From CAZWRV01 sp964636325 (GTDB lineage Bacteria > Verrucomicrobiota > Lentisphaeria > Victivallales > GWF2-50-93): a stretch of 40,342 bases of DNA. Location: NCBI GenBank assembly GCA_964636325.1, contig CAZWRV010000056.1, positions 1-40,342 on the forward strand. The letters are read 5' to 3'. The first letter of the stretch is position 1; the number at the start of each line of letters is the position of its first letter. A program made the translations under genes and the position numbers. Shown piece by piece: positions 16,214 through 24,259 of the stretch. The notes below the pieces were generated by a model. The model saw nothing but the letters and a program-made list of their open reading frames with translations. It was not told the DNA's origin and searched no databases.

Positions 16214-17215
16214 TCAAATAATTTCCGAGACGGCTTTCCGGGCCAGCATGGAAAGGCTGAGCTGGTCTATGCCATAGGCTATCGCGTTGATCGTCACGGT
16301 GAACTTGCGGAGTTTGCCTGAGAGCCTCCCCTTGGCAGCCGGGACGGCTTCGAAATCAGTAATGCTCAGGAGAAGATAGCCGGCCTTGTCCTCGTCGCGG
16401 ACGACGATCTTTACGTGGCCGATCATCTTACAGCCGGCCTCATGGAGCTTCCGTGCCAACTCCTCCAGCGCCCGCGAGATTTTACCGGAGAGAGCATCTG
16501 CTCCGATTCCGGTGTCGATGGAATATTTGAACTTTTCCGAGAAGACTGCGGCGTCCGAGTAGGAGTTTTCCGTGGCGGCGTCTGTCTTCAGATACGTACC
16601 TGGCTCCAACGGGGAAAGCGATACTTCGACGAGCTGCGGCAGATTTTCCATTCCCCGGCCGTCGACAGCGGATATGGAAATCACGTTGGCGTCCGGCCTC
16701 AGGGCGCGGATCTCATCTTCAATGAATTGCAGGTCATCGCCAGTCACCGTGTCAGCCTTGCTCAGCAGAATCAGGTCGGCCACCTCGATTCCCTTACTGA
16801 CGATGGGCAGCAAGGGTTTTGAAAGTATTATCCTGTGCCTGGAGGCGTCGACAATATTGATGATCACTTTTCTTCCGATCTCTCCGCCATAGCCGACGAG
16901 CGCGGCGAGTATCTGGTCCGGGCCTGCCACTCCGGACGGCTCTATTATGACGATGTCGGGGGCTGCCGTCCTTTCAAGTTCGAGCAGCGTATTGACGAGG
17001 TCGATTCTCAGGGAGCAGCAGATGCAGCCGGAAAAAAGCTCCTTGACGGGAAATCCTTCCGCCTCCAAAATCTGGCCGTCGACTCCGACTTTGCCGACCT
17101 CGTTCTCCACGATCGCTATCTTGCGGCCGGAAGACTCCGCAAGCCCTTTCGCCAGCGAAAGGAGCAGCGTCGTCTTGCCCGACCCGAGGAAACCGGATAT
17201 AACCAATATGTCCAT
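16214..17215 (-). CDS. G3E (CobW/COG0523) GTPase, putative metallochaperone
   Basis: 333 residues. The Walker A motif GFLGSGKT is at 8-15. GCICC gives the family metal motif CxCC at 64-67. EPSGVAGPD and SKAD (guanine specificity, in place of NKxD) follow. The C-terminal 130 residues do not look like the standard CobW_C domain. Family members deliver zinc, cobalt, nickel or iron to target enzymes; some CobW-like GTPases act in corrinoid methyltransferase systems. The convergent position next to cooC suggests a metal-centre job. An in-frame TTG at 17227 would add four residues, but the ATG at 17215 has a closer GGA and directly precedes the first beta strand, so it is preferred. Confidence 0.85.
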   Translation of the reverse strand: MDILVISGFLGSGKTTLLLSLAKGLAESSGRKIAIVENEVGKVGVDGQILEAEGFPVKELFSGCICCSLRIDLVNTLLELERTAAPDIVIIEPSGVAGPDQILAALVGYGGEIGRKVIINIVDASRHRIILSKPLLPIVSKGIEVADLILLSKADTVTGDDLQFIEDEIRALRPDANVISISAVDGRGMENLPQLVEVSLSPLEPGTYLKTDAATENSYSDAAVFSEKFKYSIDTGIGADALSGKISRALEELARKLHEAGCKMIGHVKIVVRDEDKAGYLLLSITDFEAVPAAKGRLSGKLRKFTVTINAIAYGIDQLSLSMLARKAVSEII

Positions 17216-17280
17216 TTTTCCAGGCAAATATTACTTAAAAGAACATGGTTCACTGAATGTTTATACATTATAGTATCCGG

Positions 17281-17979
17281 ATGAAAAGAAAAACCGAAGA
17301 CATCGGGATAGTTGTTGCTGCCGGAGGCTCGGGGGCGAGGTTCGGAACGGGGAACAAGCTCCTGGAGTATCTCGCCGGAAAGCCGGTGCTAATCCATTCC
17401 CTTGCGGCCTTTGCGAAAGCATGCCCCGGAAGCTCCATCGTCGTTCCGTCGCCGTCGGACTTGAAGGGCCGTTTCGCGGAGCTTGCCGCTGAATTCCTGC
17501 CCGGTGCAATGATAAGTTTTGTAGACGGCGGAAACACGCGGATGCGGTCCGTATTCAACGGGCTTCTCGCATTGCCGACGACTGCGGAGTTCGCGGCGGT
17601 TCACGACGCGGCGCGGCCCCTGGCAGGCGCGCGTCTCATCACCGACTGCATCAGGACGGCGCGCAGGCTGGGATCGGCCGTCGCGGCCAGGAGGGCGACC
17701 GACACGGTGAAGCGGGCGGACAGCAGGTGCCTTGTCCTGGAAACCCTCGACAGGGAGCGCCTTTGGTTCATCGAGACTCCGCAGATATTCAGGGCTTCGG
17801 AATTGATTTCCGCATACCGCAAGGCTTTCGCCGAAGGGATAGAGGCCACCGATGACGCCGGCGTCATGGAGGCTGCCGGACGCAAGGTCTTCCTTCTTGA
17901 AAACCGAACTCCGAATATCAAGATAACATCGCGCTCCGATCTGGCTTACGCAAAATATCTGCTTGAAAGAAAACTATGA
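17281..17979 (+). CDS. ispD: 2-C-methyl-D-erythritol 4-phosphate cytidylyltransferase
   Basis: 232 residues, the usual IspD length. VVAAGGSGARFG is the nucleotidyl-transfer loop, followed by NKLLEYL where most members have PKQY. VDGGNTRMRSVFNGL and VHDAARP are clear IspD blocks, and TDTVK and ETPQIF match the CTP and substrate region. It makes CDP-methylerythritol in the non-mevalonate isoprenoid pathway. An upstream ATG at 17257 would add eight unlikely residues; neither start has a strong ribosome site. It heads a three-gene run with ATGA overlaps, and no other MEP-pathway gene is present here. Confidence 0.88.
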   Translation: MKRKTEDIGIVVAAGGSGARFGTGNKLLEYLAGKPVLIHSLAAFAKACPGSSIVVPSPSDLKGRFAELAAEFLPGAMISFVDGGNTRMRSVFNGLLALPTTAEFAAVHDAARPLAGARLITDCIRTARRLGSAVAARRATDTVKRADSRCLVLETLDRERLWFIETPQIFRASELISAYRKAFAEGIEATDDAGVMEAAGRKVFLLENRTPNIKITSRSDLAYAKYLLERKL

Positions 17980-19625
17980 ATATGAAAAAGCTCAGACTCC
18001 GATTCGTCGCATTCGCATTGTTGATGAACCTGGCCGCCGTTTCCGGGCGCGTTTCGGCGGAGGAGCCCAGGACAAGGCAGGTGGCCAACGTCATAGTCAT
18101 GATCCCTGACGGGCTCAGCGGCTCCGCCCTGACGCTTGCCAGGTGGTTCAAGGGGGACACTCTTTCGCTGGACGAAATCCCCTGCGGCCTCATCAGGACC
18201 TATTCCGCGGACTCGATGATAACGGAGTCCGCATCCGCCGCGACAGCGTTCGCGACCGGCTTCAAGACGGACAACGGCTATCTGGGCGTCCTCCCAGAAA
18301 AGGGCGAGACGCCGGGCACGCCGCAGGTTCCGGAGGGGATAGCGAAATATCCGGTGGCCAACGTGATGGAGGCAGCCAGGCTCGCAAAAATGGCGACCGG
18401 AATAGTCACCACCACGGAGGTCATGCATGCCACTCCCGCGGCTTTCGCCGTCCACTTCCCGGACAGAAGGAATTTCGAGGTGATCGCCGAGCAGGAAGTC
18501 TACAGCGGGATAGACGTGTTCATGGGCGGCGGCGCAAGATTTCTCTCTCCCGAGAACAGGGTGGACAAGGAAAATCTGTGGGCCGAGCTGGAAGGCATGG
18601 GCTACGGGGTGGCCAGGAATAGCGGCGAACTTGCTGCGATGGAAAAGTCAAGGTTCTGGGCGCTCTTCGCCCCGGGCGAAATGGAATATGACATCGACAG
18701 GACGCCGGAGCAGCCGTCGCTCGCGGAGATGACGGAGAAGGCCATTAAAATCCTTTCCCGCAACAAGAACGGATTTCTGCTCATGGTGGAGGGCGGGAAG
18801 ATAGACAAGGCCGCCCATGCGAACGATCCTGCCGCCCTGGTCGGCGACGTCCTGGCCTTCGACGCGGCGGTCAAGGTAGCGCTCGACTTCGCCAAGAGGG
18901 AGCGCTCGACGGCGGTCATAGTCCTTCCCGACCACAGCACGGGCGGGCTGTGCATAGGAAGCGGCCAGGGCTACGGCGCGCTCACCGACAAGAAGCCAAA
19001 TGAGTTCATCGCCCCGCTGAAGAGGGCCCGCAGATCCGCGGCAGGAACCGCCAGGCTGCTGAAACCCGACATGAAGGATGAAAAGATAATGGAATTGATT
19101 GGAGCGGAATACGGCATAAAGGACCTTTCTCCTGAAGAGATGAAGGCGGTCAGGAAGGCGATGGCAGGAGAACTCGGCGGCATCTCCGCCGTCCTGGGCC
19201 CCATGCTCAGCAGCAGGGCCTTTCTCGGCTGGGCCACCAGAGGGCACAGCGCCGAGGACACGATTCTCTTCGCCATGGCGCCGAACTGGATACCGTCGGG
19301 TACAATCCAGAACAACGACATAGCGACAAGAGTGATTTCCAGGTATCTCATGTTCAACCTCAAGAACACCAGCCAGTATCTGTTCCACGACGCCTTTAAC
19401 GCCTTCAAGAAGCTTGACGCCAAGGCCTCCATTGACAGCGCCGATCCGGAGAACCCAGTCCTCACCGCCGAAAAGGACGGAAAGCTCTACAAGTTCCCGG
19501 CATTCAAGAACTACGCCGTGGTCGAAGGCGAGAAAGTCAGGCTCGGAGGGATAACCCTCTACAACACGGCCAAATGGTTCATCCCCGAGGAGGGGGTGGA
19601 ACTGCTCATAGGCAGGAAGAAATGA
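17976..19625 (+). CDS. phoA: Alkaline phosphatase, exported
   Basis: 549 residues. A signal peptide ends about residue 28 (GRVSA). D45 in MIPDG, the nucleophile S85 in ITESASAATAFATG (with Glu where E. coli has Asp before the Ser), the VEGGKIDKAAHAND block with the Glu, Asp and His ligands, DHSTGG, and TRGHSAED for the last zinc His are all present. It hydrolyses phosphate monoesters in the periplasm or at the surface. The region between DHSTGG and TRGHSAED carries a long insert. The start overlaps the ispD stop (ATGA). A second Met two codons in is possible. No pho box is visible because the gene is internal to an operon. Confidence 0.9.
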   Translation: MNMKKLRLRFVAFALLMNLAAVSGRVSAEEPRTRQVANVIVMIPDGLSGSALTLARWFKGDTLSLDEIPCGLIRTYSADSMITESASAATAFATGFKTDNGYLGVLPEKGETPGTPQVPEGIAKYPVANVMEAARLAKMATGIVTTTEVMHATPAAFAVHFPDRRNFEVIAEQEVYSGIDVFMGGGARFLSPENRVDKENLWAELEGMGYGVARNSGELAAMEKSRFWALFAPGEMEYDIDRTPEQPSLAEMTEKAIKILSRNKNGFLLMVEGGKIDKAAHANDPAALVGDVLAFDAAVKVALDFAKRERSTAVIVLPDHSTGGLCIGSGQGYGALTDKKPNEFIAPLKRARRSAAGTARLLKPDMKDEKIMELIGAEYGIKDLSPEEMKAVRKAMAGELGGISAVLGPMLSSRAFLGWATRGHSAEDTILFAMAPNWIPSGTIQNNDIATRVISRYLMFNLKNTSQYLFHDAFNAFKKLDAKASIDSADPENPVLTAEKDGKLYKFPAFKNYAVVEGEKVRLGGITLYNTAKWFIPEEGVELLIGRKK

Positions 19626-20377
19626 GAGAAGTGATATTTGGGCATATATTCGGCAGACCATTTTCTTCTGCTGGGCATCTCTTCAGCCTGACCGCCGCGC
19701 CGCTGCTTCTCGCGCTGTTGTGCTCATGCGCGGCAGTCCCCGATCAGGGCGTCAACTCCATGCCCGACGGATTCGTGTACGCGGAACAGGCGATACCCGG
19801 CATCAGAACCGACATCCGCTACTGCTCATCCCACAACTTCGTCGGAGCCAGGATCGACGGCTACAAGCTGCCCCGCTGCATCATGACCTGCGAGGCGGCA
19901 CTGGCGCTTAAAGGTGTCCAGGAGGAGCTGGGCCGTTTCGGGCTTGGCCTGAAAATTTTCGACGCATACAGACCCCGCTGCGCGGTGGAGCATTTCGCCA
20001 GATGGGCAAGGCGCCTCGCAGACCAAAAGATGAAGGACGAATTCTATCCGGAGGTGGACAAGCGCAACCTGTTCAAGGACGGCTATGTCTCGCTGAAATC
20101 CAGCCACAGCCGCGGCTCAACCGTCGATATTACGATAGTCTCCCTTGATCCCGGCACGGCCGGACAGGAGCTCGACATGGGCTCCCATTTCGACATGTTC
20201 AGCCCCAAGTCTCATTCCGGCTTCATGGGCATCACCCCCGCCCAGCGCGCAAACAGGCTGCTTCTTAGGACGCTCATGATCAAGCATGGATTCCTCCCCT
20301 ATCCTCAGGAATGGTGGCACTTCACTCTCAAAAACGAGCCATTCCCCGACACCTACTTCAACTTCCCCGTCCAGTGA
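19622..20377 (+). CDS. VanX/DdpX-type D-Ala-D-Ala dipeptidase, lipoprotein
   Basis: 251 residues. A hydrophobic signal ends in L-C-S-C (Cys36), so it is probably a lipoprotein, unlike cytoplasmic VanX. R117 (DAYRP), H162 and D169 in SSHSRGSTVD, and E230 and H233 in EWWHF match the zinc and catalytic residues of VanX. The role is cleavage of D-Ala-D-Ala or a related peptidoglycan dipeptide, probably in cell-wall turnover or nutrition rather than glycopeptide resistance, as no vanH or vanS-like gene is near. The ATG at 19622 overlaps the phosphatase stop and has AGGA upstream; an open frame 16 codons further up is a shadow. An ATP-grasp ligase-like gene lies 19 kb away. Confidence 0.87.
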   Translation: MREVIFGHIFGRPFSSAGHLFSLTAAPLLLALLCSCAAVPDQGVNSMPDGFVYAEQAIPGIRTDIRYCSSHNFVGARIDGYKLPRCIMTCEAALALKGVQEELGRFGLGLKIFDAYRPRCAVEHFARWARRLADQKMKDEFYPEVDKRNLFKDGYVSLKSSHSRGSTVDITIVSLDPGTAGQELDMGSHFDMFSPKSHSGFMGITPAQRANRLLLRTLMIKHGFLPYPQEWWHFTLKNEPFPDTYFNFPVQ

Positions 20378-20570
20378 TTTCAAATTTCAGATTTCCGACC
20401 CGACTCCATGAAATGGTTGACGGCACAGGGAAATGCTCTTCTGGCTTTTCGGTGCGGGGCTCCGGAAATCTGAATTGTTGAAGAGTGTTCTTTCTTCGTG
20501 ATCTTTGTGCCTTGTGAGGGATAAAGTTCATGAATTGTTCAGACTAGGTGGATTGCATGGCCCGGTAGGG
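20378..20570. other. Convergent spacer with inverted repeat
   Basis: A 10-bp perfect inverted repeat (20388-20397 with 20463-20472, CAGATTTCCG) encloses 65 bases between two convergent genes. It is followed by a TTCTTCGTGATCTTTGTGCC stretch of a kind I have seen repeatedly in intergenic DNA of unrelated bacteria (memory only). It may be a small mobile element or a bidirectional termination zone. Confidence 0.45.
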
Positions 20571-22481
20571 TCATCGGCGGGCGAGGCGCTTGACGGACGG
20601 GAAGCGGTCCATGTCGGTGTGGGGGAGGAAGAGCGCGCCCATGTATTGGTCCATGTATGCAGGCGTCGTGCTCAGCTCCACGTATGTCATCCTCCGGGAA
20701 AGTTCGATCTGCTTCATCCTGAACTCCCTGGAGAGCAGAACCATGTATGTGCCCATCAGCGACGAGTTCCCGATGTAGCTGAACTTGCTCCTCGGGAGAT
20801 CGGGGACAAGCCCGATGATGATCGCCTTCTCGAGGTCGAGGAAGCGTCCGAATCCGCCGGCGATGTAGACTTTGGAAAGATCGTCGAAGCTCATCCCCAC
20901 CTGCTCAAGCATCATGTTGCAGGCGGAATATATCGCGGCCTTGGCCCTGATTATGTTTTCGATGTCCGTCTCGCTTATGGTGATCGGCTTCCCCGAGGCG
21001 CTCTCCTCGGCCGGCACGATCACATATCTCGCGTGCCGTCCGTCGATGAGTATGCTCTTGCACTCTCTGTTCCTGTCGAGCTTGCCGGCGGCGTCGATCC
21101 AGCCTGCGACGTAAAGGTTCGCCAGGAGCGAAATCATGCCCGAGCCGCAGATACCTTTGGCCTTGACGTTGCCGACCGTCCAGTAGTCGGCCTCGCCGCT
21201 CTCAGGATCGATCTCCACCTTTTCCACCGCGCCTACCGCTGCCCTCATGCCGAACTCGATGCCGCCGCCCTCGAAGGCCGGCCCGGCGGAGCATGCGCAG
21301 GTCATCAAGAACTCGGAGTTGCCCACGACGAGCTCGCCGTTCGTCCCGATGTCGATGAAGAGGCAGACATCCTTGCTGTCGGTGGCCAGGTCGGTGCAGA
21401 GTATTCCTGCCGTAATGTCGCCGCCTACGTAGCTGCCGACGCATGGTGAGAAGTAGAGCCACGATTGCGGATTGATGCCTATCCCCACTTCGGATGCGGG
21501 AAAGAAAGGGATCTCCCTGACCGTCGGGACGTAAGGCTCAAGCCTGATGTATTCCGGATTGAGGCCGAGGAGGAGATGTATCATGGTGGTGTTGCCGGAT
21601 ATCACGCCTGTGCAGATGTCGTTGACGTCGATGCCATGGCTTTCCGCGGCCTGGCGGATAAGGCGGTTTATGGTCCCGATTATCCTTGTGCGCAGCTCCT
21701 CCAGGCGCTCGGGCTTCTTCGCATAGTTTATGCGGCTTATGACGTCCAGTCCGCAGTCGATCTGGTCGTTGTAGTCGCTCCTGATCGAAACCACCTCCCC
21801 CAGGAAGAGGTATACGATCTCGACGGCTACGGTAGTCGTTCCGACGTCGACGGCGATCCCGTAGTAGTGAACGGTCCTGTCGCCGGACTGTATGTTCGTG
21901 ACATGGCAGCGGTCCCGGTCGTGGATCAGCGTTACGGTCACCAGCCCGTCGGCCTCCCTGAGCGCGCTGGCCAGGCTTTTAAGGACCGGAAGTGTATACA
22001 TTATCTCCCTCTTCCCCCATTCCTTCTCGAGTGCGCGGGAGAGGCGTTCGAGATCGGAAAGGCCGTGCTCGAGCTCCAGCGGCTCGACCCTGACCAGCCA
22101 CTTCACGGCGAGCGGCTCGTATTCCCAGCGCTCCGGAAGGAGCTCCTGGCTTATGAGGTTGAAGTCCTCTGTGGTCGCTTTCGTAAACCTGCCGCCGGTC
22201 CGGCCCACCTGCTCTGGCACGTCCACAAGCACCGGCGTGTCAATGACTTTGGTCTTGCAGGCCAGCACGTAGCCGCCGGCGACAGCAGTCCGCGGCAGGA
22301 CGCCCAGGCTGTCGGAGTCGACGCCGCCGGAAAGTATCTGGACGATGCATTTCCCGCATGTGCCCTTGCCGCCGCACGGCGAATCGATGCTCACTCCCGC
22401 CCTGCGCGCAGCGTCGAGGAGCTCGGTCCCCTGGGGAACCTCTATCGTCTTGCCGGATGGCTTGAATGTGATAAGCGGCAT
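20571..22481 (-). CDS. acsV: Corrinoid protein reductive activator (RACo)
   Basis: 636 residues. The N-terminal [2Fe-2S] ferredoxin domain has Cys36, 42, 45 and 75 (CGGKGTCGKC block). A linker and middle region run to about 205. An ASKHA ATPase part follows, with VDVGTTTVAVEI, GVISGNTTMIHLLLG, FIDIGTNGE and YIAGGFG. Established role: ATP-dependent reduction of Co(II) in the corrinoid iron-sulfur protein back to Co(I). It is the last gene of the Wood-Ljungdahl block and is separated from acsC by 348 bases full of hairpin repeats, so it may have its own promoter or depend on readthrough. AGGT lies upstream of the ATG. Confidence 0.92.
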   Translation of the reverse strand: MPLITFKPSGKTIEVPQGTELLDAARRAGVSIDSPCGGKGTCGKCIVQILSGGVDSDSLGVLPRTAVAGGYVLACKTKVIDTPVLVDVPEQVGRTGGRFTKATTEDFNLISQELLPERWEYEPLAVKWLVRVEPLELEHGLSDLERLSRALEKEWGKREIMYTLPVLKSLASALREADGLVTVTLIHDRDRCHVTNIQSGDRTVHYYGIAVDVGTTTVAVEIVYLFLGEVVSIRSDYNDQIDCGLDVISRINYAKKPERLEELRTRIIGTINRLIRQAAESHGIDVNDICTGVISGNTTMIHLLLGLNPEYIRLEPYVPTVREIPFFPASEVGIGINPQSWLYFSPCVGSYVGGDITAGILCTDLATDSKDVCLFIDIGTNGELVVGNSEFLMTCACSAGPAFEGGGIEFGMRAAVGAVEKVEIDPESGEADYWTVGNVKAKGICGSGMISLLANLYVAGWIDAAGKLDRNRECKSILIDGRHARYVIVPAEESASGKPITISETDIENIIRAKAAIYSACNMMLEQVGMSFDDLSKVYIAGGFGRFLDLEKAIIIGLVPDLPRSKFSYIGNSSLMGTYMVLLSREFRMKQIELSRRMTYVELSTTPAYMDQYMGALFLPHTDMDRFPSVKRLARR

Positions 22482-22512
22482 GGGCTGACCTGAAACTTGA
22501 TTCTGTTTTCAT

Positions 22513-22629
22513 GATTCGCTTGCAGCGAATCTTTGGACTGCGGTGCCCCTGCACCGCTTTCACTTTTAGGCACCAGAGCGGAAAGTCAAAGCGGCACGGG
22601 AGAGCCGCACTCCGAAGATGCTTCGCATC
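22513..22629. repeat. REPIN-like palindromic element
   Basis: Four hairpins sit in a row: 22513-22520 with 22524-22531 (8 bp), 22540-22546 with 22551-22557 (7 bp), 22591-22595 with 22604-22608 (5 bp), and 22617-22621 with 22625-22629 (5 bp). Beyond the hairpins, the left arm (about 22528-22567) resembles the reverse complement of the right arm (about 22581-22620), so the whole is one large imperfect palindrome made of two REP-like arms. This is the layout of REPINs mobilised by RAYT transposases; no RAYT gene is in the window. Confidence 0.65.
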
Positions 22630-22663
22630 AAGTTCCAGGGGGATAAAATTGGTGCATACTCCT

Positions 22664-22784
22664 CTGAAACTCGCCCATCTTTGTCGCGAACTTTGTCGTT
22701 ATCTCTGTCGTCTTCCGAAGGGTTGAGCCAAGCTCAACCGCGGCTCAGCACGGCTTCGCCCTCCATCGAGTTTCTGATCGACAG
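22664..22784 (+). repeat. Dispersed hairpin repeat, copy 2
   Basis: It aligns without gaps to the copy at 40221-40342 with about a dozen differences. The perfect hairpin is 22721-22728 with 22732-22739. The second hairpin (around 22742-22760) is imperfect here and in copy 1 but perfect in copy 3. It ends with the TCGAGTTTCTGATCGA-type palindrome. Confidence 0.88.
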
Positions 22785-22829
22785 AACTGCGAATCTCGCA
22801 GATGGTCACTCTCCTAAAAATTCGCTGAC

Positions 22830-24167
22830 CTACTTCAGAACAGCCTTGACGAAGCTTTCGATGTCGGCGGCCTCCTGAGGCCCGACGACGACCTTCCAGC
22901 CCGGGAGGTTTTCCTCGAGCTCGCCGCTTATCTGGGCGACGTAGCCGGGGATGATGATCTGCCTGGTGTCGACCTGCTGCTCCAGGCCGATTCCCTTGAC
23001 GAACTTCGCGACGGACGCGCCGGAGAACTTCCCCGCCGCCCATGCGGTCAGGACGCTCATCCCCTCGCACTCGGGGACGACGAGCCAGGCGTTCGTGCCG
23101 CTGTTCTCGATTTCGCCGGAGACGATGAAGTATGTGAGCGAGAAGTTGGTAGTGGTGAATACGGGCGAATTCCTGTTCGGCTCGCCGATGGCATACACCT
23201 TCGGCTCCACCTGTATCGGCTTCTGTGGGTCGGTATAGATGTTCAGCCGGAGGGTCATGAGCGGCATGAGCAGGGCGGGATCGAAATACGGAAGCACGCA
23301 TATTCCGCCATACTTTGAAATCTCGTTGACTGCGGACGCCGCTATATCGAAGGCGTCAGCGCCCTCCACGAACTTGATCGAGGGATATCCCAGCGGCTTG
23401 AACGAGTCCTTCAGCGCCGCACGGCGCGCAATCGAGTTGACCTGGAACTGCTCCGAGAGCGAAAAGGTCCGGAAGTCAAGGAGCAAATTCCCGAAGCCGC
23501 CCTCCCTGAGGACGGTCGTCAGCGCGGACAGCTCGTCGAGGTCCGGCGCGGTCACTGCGAGTGCGTGGCCGTTTTCCTCGGCGGCATTGCGCAGCTCCTG
23601 GGCCGTCATCGGAGTCGCGGACGCAAGGACGCTGTTCGAGCCCTTGACCGCCGCCGCTGCCGCCGCGAGACTCGCAGGGTTCCGGCTGCGCATCACGATG
23701 GGGCGTCCGGCAGTCTCGAACGCCTTGGCGCATGCGGCCGCGAACGTCGCGGGGCTCCCACTGCGGTCGGTGACGCAAACCATGTCCACGTGCAGCTTCT
23801 CTCCGACACGCTCGAGGACGTAGTCCCTTACTGAGGCAAGGGCCTTTTCGGCGCTTGCGGGATCGTCGTCGTCGTTGACGTTGACCGCGAGCGCGGTCTG
23901 GTTCACGAAAGTCTTCTCGTGCCTGTAGAGGACGGTCTCCCCGCCGAGCCTGAGCTTCTTGTCAGGGCCCAGTTCGACGCACTTCACGGGTGGCTCGCTG
24001 GCCGCGCCGAGAACCCTCTTGGCCTCTTCCGACGCATAGGGGCACTGTGAAAGCTCCGCCTTCTTGGCGGCGAGCTTCATCGCGAACGCGAGGCATGTGT
24101 TCGAACCGCATTCCTTGCAGTTCGTTTTCGGCAGCAACTTCTGGATCTGCAGACCTGTCAATGCCAT
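22830..24167 (-). CDS. acsC: Corrinoid iron-sulfur protein, large subunit
   Basis: 445 residues. The N-terminal [4Fe-4S] domain has Cys17, 20, 25 and 42 (CKECGSNTC). The TIM barrel follows, and the C-terminal cobalamin-binding region ends in PGYVAQISGELEENLPGWKVVVGP, which matches AcsC/CdhE. The protein holds the cobamide that carries the methyl group from methyl-tetrahydrofolate to the A-cluster. Its usual partner AcsD is here the C-terminal domain of the protein encoded just upstream, ending 92 bases before this start. GGAGG 6 bases before the ATG supports the start. Confidence 0.95.
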   Translation of the reverse strand: MALTGLQIQKLLPKTNCKECGSNTCLAFAMKLAAKKAELSQCPYASEEAKRVLGAASEPPVKCVELGPDKKLRLGGETVLYRHEKTFVNQTALAVNVNDDDDPASAEKALASVRDYVLERVGEKLHVDMVCVTDRSGSPATFAAACAKAFETAGRPIVMRSRNPASLAAAAAAVKGSNSVLASATPMTAQELRNAAEENGHALAVTAPDLDELSALTTVLREGGFGNLLLDFRTFSLSEQFQVNSIARRAALKDSFKPLGYPSIKFVEGADAFDIAASAVNEISKYGGICVLPYFDPALLMPLMTLRLNIYTDPQKPIQVEPKVYAIGEPNRNSPVFTTTNFSLTYFIVSGEIENSGTNAWLVVPECEGMSVLTAWAAGKFSGASVAKFVKGIGLEQQVDTRQIIIPGYVAQISGELEENLPGWKVVVGPQEAADIESFVKAVLK

Positions 24168-24176
24168 GTGAAACCT

Positions 24177-24245
24177 CCAGATTATGTAATGATAAATTAT
24201 TAGTTATAAATGATAAGTATGGCAACAATAAGAAGTGAATGATAA
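24177..24245. repeat. AT-rich spacer with TTATTAGTTAT-like units
   Basis: The gap between acsBD and acsC holds ATGATAAATTATTAGTTATA and a second ATGATAAATTA, resembling the units at 14005-14083 but more degenerate. No terminator is evident, so cotranscription of acsBD and acsC is plausible. Confidence 0.4.
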
Positions 24246-24259
24246 ATTAGCACTCTTAC

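Larger units (their letters stand above)
22482..22829. other. 348-base repeat-filled spacer between acsC and acsV
   Basis: Contains a REPIN-like double hairpin element (22513-22629), a full copy of the dispersed TTTGTCG/GGTTGAGC repeat (22664-22784) and a short remainder. No gene is seen. It interrupts what is otherwise a consistent acs gene order. Confidence 0.75.

Noticed and set aside
19622..20377. Glycopeptide (vancomycin) resistance locus
   Set aside because: Only a VanX-type enzyme is present; no vanH, vanA-type ligase or regulator is adjacent, and the protein is a predicted lipoprotein.
20494..20530. TTCTTCGTGATCTTTGTGCC stretch as a dispersed repeat
   Set aside because: It resembles intergenic sequences I remember from many genomes, but only one copy is in this window, so no repeat call is made on it alone.
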